From Bryobacterales bacterium (lineage in GTDB: Bacteria > Acidobacteriota > Terriglobia > Bryobacterales > Bryobacteraceae), in contig PMEV01000436.1 in NCBI GenBank assembly GCA_003154855.1, positions 1-12,280 on the forward strand: DNA of 12,280 nucleotides, given 5' to 3'. A program made the position numbers and the translations under genes. Of this stretch, positions 1-4,839 are shown piece by piece; position 1 is the first letter of the stretch; every line of letters begins with the position of its first letter. The notes below the pieces were generated by a model that was given only the letters and a program-made list of their open reading frames with translations, searched no databases and was not told the DNA's origin.

Positions 1-359
1 GTCAGTTCCAGCGCGTCCACCGGGCAGGCATCCTCGCACAGGCCGCAGAACATGCAGCGCGACAGATCGTAGGTAAAGGTGGTCAGTTCCTTGCGCCGCG
101 TCTTCTCGTTGCGTTCGGAGCCCACCACGATCAGTTTCTCCGGGCAAGCCAGCGCGCACAGGTTGCAGGCGATGCACAGCGTCTCCCCGTTGTCCGGGTT
201 GTTGTTCAGCCGCGGCGCTCCACGGTAGCGCTCGGCCACCTTGGGCCGTTCCTGGGGGTACTGCTCCGTGCACATGTACTTCGGACGCTGGTAGTGGAAG
301 GTGACCAGCAATCCCTCGATCAGGTCGATCAGGAAAATGGTTCTGAGAAACTTGCGCAT
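1..359 (-). CDS. nuoI: NADH-quinone oxidoreductase subunit I (partial, C-terminus beyond window)
   Basis: This is the ferredoxin-like subunit of respiratory complex I, which carries two [4Fe-4S] clusters (N6a/N6b) and passes electrons towards the quinone site formed with NuoB and NuoD. The visible 119 residues contain both expected motifs: C62-x2-C65-x2-C68-x3-C72-P and C102-x2-C105-x2-C108-x3-C112-P. Between them is the basic stretch SERNEKTRRKEL, typical of the family. The ATG lies at 359-357, directly after the nuoD TAA (362-360) with no spacer, so the two are almost certainly translationally coupled. The N-terminus (MRKFLRTIFLIDLIEGL) is an amphipathic helix of the usual kind. The gene runs off the left edge, so the C-terminal end cannot be judged. 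The family call is very secure. Confidence 0.96.
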   Translation of the reverse strand, partial: MRKFLRTIFLIDLIEGLLVTFHYQRPKYMCTEQYPQERPKVAERYRGAPRLNNNPDNGETLCIACNLCALACPEKLIVVGSERNEKTRRKELTTFTYDLSRCMFCGLCEDACPVDALEL

Positions 360-1469
360 TTACCGGTCCACCTCCCCGAGAACGATGTCGATCGTGCCGA
401 TGATCGCCACCAGGTCGGCTACCAGCGAGCCGCGAGCCATTTTGTCCAGCGACTGCAAATTGACGAACGAAGGGGGCCGCACCCGTACCCGGTAGGGCTG
501 GGTGGTGCCGTCGCTCACCACAAAGTAACCCAGCTCGCCCTTGGGCGCTTCGATCGAGACGTACGCCTCGCCCACCGGCGGCTTCATCACCTTGGGAACC
601 TTGCCCATGATCGGCCCCTCTGGAATTCTCTCCACCGCCTGGCGCACGATGCGGATGGCCTGCCGCATTTCTTCCATGCGCACCAGGTACCGGTCGTAAG
701 TGTCGCCGTTCTCTCCGGTGGGGATATCGAACTCGTACTGCTCGTAGCCGGAATAGGGCTGCGCCTTGCGCAGGTCCCACTTCACGCCCGCGGCCCGCAG
801 CATGGGGCCGGTGACGCCGTACTGTTTGCAGTCCTCGGCGTTCAGAACGCCGATGCCCTTCAGCCGGCCGATCCAGATGCGGTTGCCGGTCAGCAATTGC
901 TCATACTCGTCGATCTTGGGCGCGATGAAGTCGCAGGCCGCCTTGACCTCCGCTTCGAACCCGTCGTACAGCTCATACTCGAGGCCGCCGATCCGGAAGG
1001 CGTGCGTGGTGAGCCGCGCCCCGCAGTATTTCTCGTAGATGTTGAGAATCTCTTCCCGCTCGCGCATCACGTAGAACAGCGGCGTGATCGCGCCGATGTC
1101 CAGGCAGTGCGTACCCAGCCAGATCAGATGGCTGGCGATCCGGTTGAGCTCGGTGAGAATCACGCGCACCACTTGCGCGCGCGGCGGCGCCTCGACGTTC
1201 AGCAGTTTCTCCACCGCCAGGCAGAAGCCCAGCCCGTTGGAAACCGCGGCGCAGTAATCCATCCTGTCGACGTACGGCACAAACTGCTGATAGGTGCGGT
1301 TCTCGCCGATCTTTTCGACGCCCCGGTGCAGGTATCCGATCACGCACTCGGTGCCGGTGACCTTCTCGCCATCCAGCTTCAGGATGATCCGCAGCACGCC
1401 GTGGGTCGAGGGGTGCTGCGGCCCCATGTTGATCACTAGCTCGGTCGAATCCAGGAAGGTGTCCGGCAT
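360..1469 (-). CDS. nuoD: NADH-quinone oxidoreductase subunit D
   Basis: This is the 49-kDa-type subunit of complex I, related to the large subunit of NiFe hydrogenases, which forms the quinone-reduction site. It has 369 residues. The quinone-site residues known from Thermus Nqo4 are conserved: H19 in GPQHPSTHG, Y72 in DRMDY and D124 in LDIGA. The C-terminus ends in the family signature IDIVLGEVDR. Compared with Thermus or mitochondrial homologues as I remember them, it lacks a segment of about 25 residues (the SMEALIHHFK-like stretch) ahead of GEAYVSIEAPKGELGYF. Some other bacterial NuoD and NdhH proteins are also short there. The ATG at 1469 lies 4 bp after the nuoC stop, and the stop abuts nuoI. 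NuoD is a separate protein here, not fused to NuoC. Confidence 0.97.
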   Translation of the reverse strand: MPDTFLDSTELVINMGPQHPSTHGVLRIILKLDGEKVTGTECVIGYLHRGVEKIGENRTYQQFVPYVDRMDYCAAVSNGLGFCLAVEKLLNVEAPPRAQVVRVILTELNRIASHLIWLGTHCLDIGAITPLFYVMREREEILNIYEKYCGARLTTHAFRIGGLEYELYDGFEAEVKAACDFIAPKIDEYEQLLTGNRIWIGRLKGIGVLNAEDCKQYGVTGPMLRAAGVKWDLRKAQPYSGYEQYEFDIPTGENGDTYDRYLVRMEEMRQAIRIVRQAVERIPEGPIMGKVPKVMKPPVGEAYVSIEAPKGELGYFVVSDGTTQPYRVRVRPPSFVNLQSLDKMARGSLVADLVAIIGTIDIVLGEVDR

Positions 1470-1473
1470 GGGG

Positions 1474-2046
1474 TTACTGTCCGCTCTCGATTCCCAGGTT
1501 TTCCTTTACCCAGCGGTTGTCCATGTCGGTGATGGAGCGGTCCTTGCGCAGCGGGTAGCCCTCCCACTCGTCTGGCATCAAGATGCGGCGCAGGTCCGGG
1601 TGACCGGCGAACTCGATGCCGAACATGTCGAAGACCTCGCGCTCGAGCCAGTTCGCCGTGAGATGCACCCCGACCGCCGACTGGGGTTTGTACCCGTCCT
1701 GGATTCTCGCCTTGATGCGAATGCGCTCGTTCCGTGGAAAGCTGTAAAGAATGTAAACCAGGTCGAACCGCTCGGAGCGCTTTGGGTAGTCTACCGCGGT
1801 GATATCGACCAGGTAGTCGAAGTCCGCCTCCAGCTTCAGGAACTCCAGGATGGAGATCGCCGCCTCGGGCTGGGCCACCAGAAAATCCTGCCCGAGATAG
1901 GTGGAGAACTCGGGAATCTGATCCCCGAAGTGCTCCTTCAGCATTCCCGTGAGTTCGCTCTGCCAAGGAGTAACGGCCATCGCCGCCGGCGCCTTCGGTG
2001 GAGCAGGTTGGGCAGGCTTAGCTTCGGGTTTCTGCGCATCCGCCAT
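1474..2046 (-). CDS. nuoC: NADH-quinone oxidoreductase subunit C
   Basis: This is the 30-kDa-type subunit of the complex I connecting arm, 190 residues from the ATG at 2046. The family signature is clear at about residues 134-157 (LEREVFDMFGIEFAGHPDL, then RRILM), followed by WEGYPLRKD. The first 23 residues are rich in Ala, Pro and Lys and look like an unstructured extension. Met23 (AAMAVTPWQ) is an alternative start that would give a protein closer to the core family length. The reading frame stays open further upstream, but that part overlaps the membrane-protein gene in another frame and looks non-coding. No strong Shine-Dalgarno is seen before 2046. nuoD follows after 4 bp. There is no nuoA or nuoB immediately upstream, which is unusual. 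Confidence 0.95.
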   Translation of the reverse strand: MADAQKPEAKPAQPAPPKAPAAMAVTPWQSELTGMLKEHFGDQIPEFSTYLGQDFLVAQPEAAISILEFLKLEADFDYLVDITAVDYPKRSERFDLVYILYSFPRNERIRIKARIQDGYKPQSAVGVHLTANWLEREVFDMFGIEFAGHPDLRRILMPDEWEGYPLRKDRSITDMDNRWVKENLGIESGQ

Positions 2047-2076
2047 GTGGGGCTCTGGACTTGATCGGAGACTCCC

Positions 2077-2106
2077 AAAGTAGCACAGCGCCCGCCGCGT
2101 TTTCAA
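2077..2106 (-). promoter_or_regulatory. Putative promoter for the nuoC-nuoD-nuoI operon
   Basis: Reading the minus strand, TTGAAA (2106-2101) is followed after 18 bp by TACTTT (2082-2077), the latter preceded by TG+1 to give an extended -10 (TGCTACTTT). The predicted start near 2070 would leave a leader of about 24 nt before the nuoC ATG at 2046. The -35 element overlaps the stop codon of the upstream membrane-protein gene. The site is inferred from hexamer matches only. Confidence 0.4.
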
Positions 2107-2792
2107 ATGGCGCGGGGCGCCTTGCGATCGCGAAACGGGAGCCACAACAGGCCGAACAGCGCGATCCCGAGCGCCTCGGCGGAAAGCAGGTAGACGGGCC
2201 AGGGACCCAGGTAGTCCAGCAGCGAGGCGCTGGCGGGTTTGCGGCACAGATACATGTAGTTCGCGCCGAACACGGCATTGAAGACGCCCACTGCGGCCGC
2301 GTAGGCGTTCAGCATCAGCCAGGCCCTCCACATGCCCCCCGGCCGGGGCCTCGCGAGTTTCCCCCAGGTGAGCGTCAGGACGCCGATAATCGCCCCGCCG
2401 TGCTCCAGGAAGAAGTAGGTGGAGGGATAGGACGGGAAAGGCGCCCAAAGCTCGGGGGTCAGCACCGCCATGGCGGCGCCGGCGAGCCCGACATAGTAGG
2501 CCACTTCGTACGCCCAGCGGTTCAGAGTGAGGAGCGCGAGGATGGTGAGCCACAGCGCGAAATCGCAAAGCTGCAGCGGAAGGCCGCCGGGGAACCGCAA
2601 CCCTTCGTGCCGGATGCGGTAGATCCACCATACGGCCTCGTTGATCAGCAGGAAGACGGCCAGCGCCACCCGGATGCTCCGTGCCGCACTCGCACTGCCG
2701 CGCGACCATCGCGCCAGCGCAAAGGCAATGGCAGGGATCGAGGCCAGGATGGCCAGGTGAATCGGGCCAAAGAGCTGGAAGTTGGTGGCCAC
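2103..2792 (-). CDS. YwaF / TIGR02206-type integral membrane protein
   Basis: This is a 229-residue protein with about seven hydrophobic segments (roughly residues 8-28, 41-58, 71-90, 97-113, 126-143, 156-175 and 198-220). The arrangement and the motifs LPLQLCD (71-77), LEHGG (129-133) and GANYMYL (176-182) recall the uncharacterised TIGR02206 family, which includes Bacillus YwaF. Its function is unknown to me; localisation is the cytoplasmic membrane. The start is taken as GTG at 2792, because the family-like N-terminus (FQLFGPIHL) follows at once and no better start exists. There is no Shine-Dalgarno. An extended -10-like TGCTACCTT ends 8 nt upstream, so the mRNA may be leaderless. It is 56 bp upstream of nuoC on the same strand, but nuoC appears to have its own promoter. 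Confidence 0.85.
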   Translation of the reverse strand: MATNFQLFGPIHLAILASIPAIAFALARWSRGSASAARSIRVALAVFLLINEAVWWIYRIRHEGLRFPGGLPLQLCDFALWLTILALLTLNRWAYEVAYYVGLAGAAMAVLTPELWAPFPSYPSTYFFLEHGGAIIGVLTLTWGKLARPRPGGMWRAWLMLNAYAAAVGVFNAVFGANYMYLCRKPASASLLDYLGPWPVYLLSAEALGIALFGLLWLPFRDRKAPRAI

Positions 2793-2798
2793 TCACTG

Positions 2799-2810
2799 CC
2801 AAGGTAGCAC
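2799..2810 (-). promoter_or_regulatory. Extended -10-like element ahead of the YwaF-type gene
   Basis: On the minus strand the sequence reads GTGCTACCTTGG. It is nearly identical to GTGCTACTTTGG ahead of nuoC (2086-2075). The hexamer TACCTT is preceded by TG+1, the extended -10 form. No good -35 is visible at the expected distance. The predicted transcription start falls within a few bases of the GTG start codon at 2792. Confidence 0.35.
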
Positions 2811-2920
2811 TGGCCCGCGGAATCGAACAGAGTCGTCCCAAAAACGAACAGTGACAGGAGCCGCGAGGCGTCGCCTGGCTTGACTTAGCGTGGCCGCCTG
2901 ATTGCTACTGGAAGGTGGAG

Positions 2921-4069
2921 ATGACGCCCGCAACCGACGAACAAACCGGCGCCCTGAAGGTCCTGGTGGCCGATGACCGCCCAGACATCCTCGAGGCCAT
3001 GCGCCTGCTTTTGAAAGGCGCGGGGCACAAGGTCGAGACCGAGGATTCGCCGCAGGGGCTGCTGCGCGCGGTCGAGCGAGGATCCTTCGACCTGATTCTG
3101 ATGGACCTCAACTACGCCCGGGACACCACCTCGGGGAGCGAAGGCCTGGATCTGCTCGATCGCCTGCACCAGCGGAAGATCTCGACGCCGGTAATCGTGA
3201 TGACGGCCTGGGGCAACATCGACCTGGCGGTTGAAGCCATGCGCCGTGGCGCCTGCGACTTCATCCAGAAGCCCTGGGATAACGAACGGCTGCTGCGCAT
3301 GCTCGACAAACAGGCCCGGCAGGGCGCCCAGCGGCGCAGGGCCGAGCAGCGCGTCCGAACCGAGATTGAAATCGCGCGCAATGTTCAGCAGAAGCTCTTT
3401 CCCCACCAGACCAAGCTGCTAGAGACCGCCGAATACGCCGGCCGCTGCGTCCCGGCCCACGAGGTGGGCGGCGACTACTACGATTTCCTGGACCTGGGGC
3501 CCGGCTTGATGGGATTTGTTCTAGCGGACGTTTGCGGCAAAGGGGTGGCGGCGGCGCTGCTGATGGCCAATCTGCAAGGCTGTTTCCGCAGCCAGGGGGA
3601 CCGGCGCTCTCCGGCCACGCTGCTCAGCGCGGTCAACCGGCTGTTCTACGAATCGACCCCGCCGGAAGAATTCGCCACCCTGTTCTTCGGTCAGTACGAC
3701 GACCGGGCGCGCCGGTTGCGCTACGTCAACTGCGGCCATCTCCCACCCATTCTGGCGCGTGCCGCCGGCGGCATCCAGCGCCTGGACGGGGACGCGACTG
3801 TGCTGGGGGTCTTCCCGGACTGGTCCTGCACGGAAGCGGCCATCGATCTCTCCCCGGGCGACACGCTGGTGCTGTTCTCGGATGGCGTCACGGAGGCCGG
3901 GATCGAGGCGGGCGAGGAGTTCGGGGAAGACCGGCTGATCGCGATGATCGAAGCCGGGCGGCACACCCCGCTGGGAACCGCCGTGGATTCGATTGTCGAG
4001 GCGGCGCGGAGCTACAGTTCCGCTGGCCAGACCGACGACATCACCGTGGTGGGCATCCGCGTCGTGTGA
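2921..4069 (+). CDS. Response regulator with PP2C-type serine phosphatase domain (RsbU/SpoIIE-like)
   Basis: This is a 382-residue cytoplasmic signalling protein. Residues 12-130 are a receiver domain with the acidic pair D18/D19, phospho-acceptor D62 (LILMDLN), T95 (VMTAW) and K117 (QKPW), so the phosphorylation site is intact. A charged, probably coiled-coil linker (about 130-160) leads into a SpoIIE/RsbU PP2C domain. Its metal-binding motifs are present: EVGGDYYDF (D185), LADVCGKG (D203), SDGVTEA (D321) and GQTDDITVV (D372/D373). Such proteins usually dephosphorylate an anti-sigma-factor antagonist in partner-switching pathways; no antagonist or anti-sigma kinase gene is adjacent. ATG 2921 is chosen because GGAAGG (2910-2915) sits 5 nt ahead. 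An in-frame GTG at 2915 lies two codons earlier and overlaps that site. Confidence 0.94.
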   Translation: MTPATDEQTGALKVLVADDRPDILEAMRLLLKGAGHKVETEDSPQGLLRAVERGSFDLILMDLNYARDTTSGSEGLDLLDRLHQRKISTPVIVMTAWGNIDLAVEAMRRGACDFIQKPWDNERLLRMLDKQARQGAQRRRAEQRVRTEIEIARNVQQKLFPHQTKLLETAEYAGRCVPAHEVGGDYYDFLDLGPGLMGFVLADVCGKGVAAALLMANLQGCFRSQGDRRSPATLLSAVNRLFYESTPPEEFATLFFGQYDDRARRLRYVNCGHLPPILARAAGGIQRLDGDATVLGVFPDWSCTEAAIDLSPGDTLVLFSDGVTEAGIEAGEEFGEDRLIAMIEAGRHTPLGTAVDSIVEAARSYSSAGQTDDITVVGIRVV

Positions 4070-4089
4070 GCCGGCCTGCCCTACGCCGC

Positions 4090-4125
4090 AAAAAAAATGG
4101 TTCCAAGTGACCCCGCTTCACAGTG
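4090..4125 (-). terminator. 3' end of the candidate RNA: closing-helix strand followed by U8
   Basis: On the minus strand the 3' strand of the closing helix (CUUGGAACCA, 4107-4098) is followed immediately by eight U residues (4097-4090). Its pairing partner is about 570 nt away, so this would be an unusual long-range terminator. A small local hairpin, GUGA...UCAC, also lies just before it. Termination here is an inference from the U-tract. Confidence 0.4.
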
Positions 4126-4188
4126 TTTCTCGCCGACCGGCATGCCCGGCCCGAGAGTAGATTCTGGAGACGCTGAACAGTCACCCCG

Positions 4189-4602
4189 TCGCTCCCCGCT
4201 GCGGCTTTTGACCACTGCGGATCAAAGCTCCGAAGACCATCAGCTAGCCATCTCCAGCTAAGCTGGCATCTCGAAACGGCCTTTCGCTCCCCAACAGCGG
4301 CTGCCCGTTTCCGGGCCACCTCTGCCGGATCATCGTTTCCGGCCTGCCTCTTTCATGCCGTACCAGCCCGGTTACAGGCTCGTTCGGTTCCAGATTCCCC
4401 TCCTCGCCCCGGTTACCCGGCGCGGGGTGGATCTTCACCTGTCACCCGTTACCTGCCCCGTTCCCGGCACTCCCGACGTCTCCTCGCGCCTCTGCTCCCG
4501 GTCGGGACCTTTCGATCCCTCCCGCTCATCGCTCGTCGCGATTCACCGTCGAGAAGCCTGCCTAGGTTGAACGCCCGATCCCCTTCGCTCCCCGTCAGCG
4601 GC
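4189..4602 (-). repeat. 18-nt motif present three times inside the candidate RNA
   Basis: On the minus strand the motif GCCGCUGNNGGGGAGCGA, followed by A/C and G residues, occurs at 4602-4585, 4301-4284 and 4205-4189. The last copy is one base shorter (GCCGCAGCGGGGAGCGA). All copies have the same orientation, with unequal spacing of about 300 and 95 nt. They may be repeated structural modules or protein-binding sites of the RNA. Confidence 0.6.
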
Positions 4603-4694
4603 AATTTTTTATGACTGCCCCCGTCGGCTCAACGTTCCAGGTTCGCTACGTCCCGCCCGGCTCACTGTTCCGTGGACCTCTTGGAACCACCTCT

Positions 4695-4723
4695 ATCCTG
4701 CATCCAATCGGGTTCGGAGTCAA
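4695..4723 (-). promoter_or_regulatory. Putative promoter for the candidate structured RNA
   Basis: On the minus strand TTGACT (4723-4718) is followed after exactly 17 bp by CAGGAT (4700-4695). The -35 matches five of six consensus positions and the -10 matches three, including A2 and T6. The expected start, 6-7 nt further on, coincides with the first base of the terminal helix at about 4689. That coincidence was not imposed and strengthens both calls. Confidence 0.45.
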
Positions 4724-4839
4724 ACGAAAAATGGAGCTCTTCGGCGCTTTTCCTCGACATTTATCAGTCCTTAAATCAGCAGGTTAGGGGGGATTGGGGT
4801 GGAAATGCTGTGTATAAAACATACTCTGGCTGTTGTGTT
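4724..4839. other. AT-richer spacer between ligA and the candidate RNA
   Basis: This short spacer downstream of the ligA stop is visibly richer in A and T than its surroundings. It contains a G-run cluster on the plus strand (4782-4802: runs of 2, 6, 4 and 2 G) and a weak palindrome (GTAT...ATAC, 4812-4824). I see no coding potential and no convincing ligA terminator. Confidence 0.5.

Larger units (their letters stand above)
4090..4689 (-). ncRNA. Candidate ~600-nt structured RNA gene of unknown family
   Basis: No convincing protein gene lies here, but the minus strand reads like a large folded RNA. The two ends pair: 10 perfect bp (4689-4680 with 4107-4098), then 5 bp including two G-U pairs (4678-4674 with 4113-4109), then 6 perfect bp (4668-4663 with 4125-4120). 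Inside are clear hairpins: GGGAUC-GAAA-GGUCCC (4519-4504), GCCCG-GAAA-CGGGC (4316-4303), GCCGGA/UCCGGC (4343-4324), UUUGAUC/GGUCAAA (4226-4207) and GUUGAGC/GUUCAAC (4633-4627 with 4572-4566). Several stems contain G-U pairs that would be A-C mismatches on the plus strand, which fixes the orientation. Eight U residues follow the closing helix. A promoter-like site predicts a start at about 4689. It does not match RNase P RNA, tmRNA, a group I intron or group II domain V. Alternatives are a degenerate ribozyme or a non-coding mobile element. Confidence 0.65.

Noticed and set aside
294..1439. 381-codon open frame on the plus strand
   Set aside because: It is antisense to nuoD, which has unmistakable family motifs. 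The antisense protein is rich in His, Asp and Arg without any recognisable domain, as expected from a high-GC shadow frame.
1967..2841. N-terminal extension of the nuoC frame up to 2841
   Set aside because: It overlaps the YwaF-type membrane protein gene in another frame and has no NuoC similarity.
2880..2908. TTGACT with TGCTAC at 17 bp as promoter of the REC-PP2C gene
   Set aside because: The -10 match is poor, and the predicted start would fall on the Shine-Dalgarno, so I did not annotate it.
4041..4319. 92-codon minus-strand frame (and 4244-4438, 4355-4570) inside the RNA block
   Set aside because: These are short frames in different phases with no domain, no Shine-Dalgarno and Arg/Pro-rich translations. 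RNA helices explain the sequence better.
4090..4689. RNase P RNA, tmRNA, group I or group II intron, or a HEARO/omega-type RNA
   Set aside because: I looked for GAGGAAAGUCC and related RNase P boxes, a tRNA-like tmRNA end, group I P7, group II GUGYG and domain V, and found none. No IscB-like gene is nearby. A diverged member cannot be excluded without covariance models.
4098..4689. Target-site duplication around the inverted ends
   Set aside because: The left flank is a run of A and the right flank CCTCTATCC; no matching direct repeat is visible.
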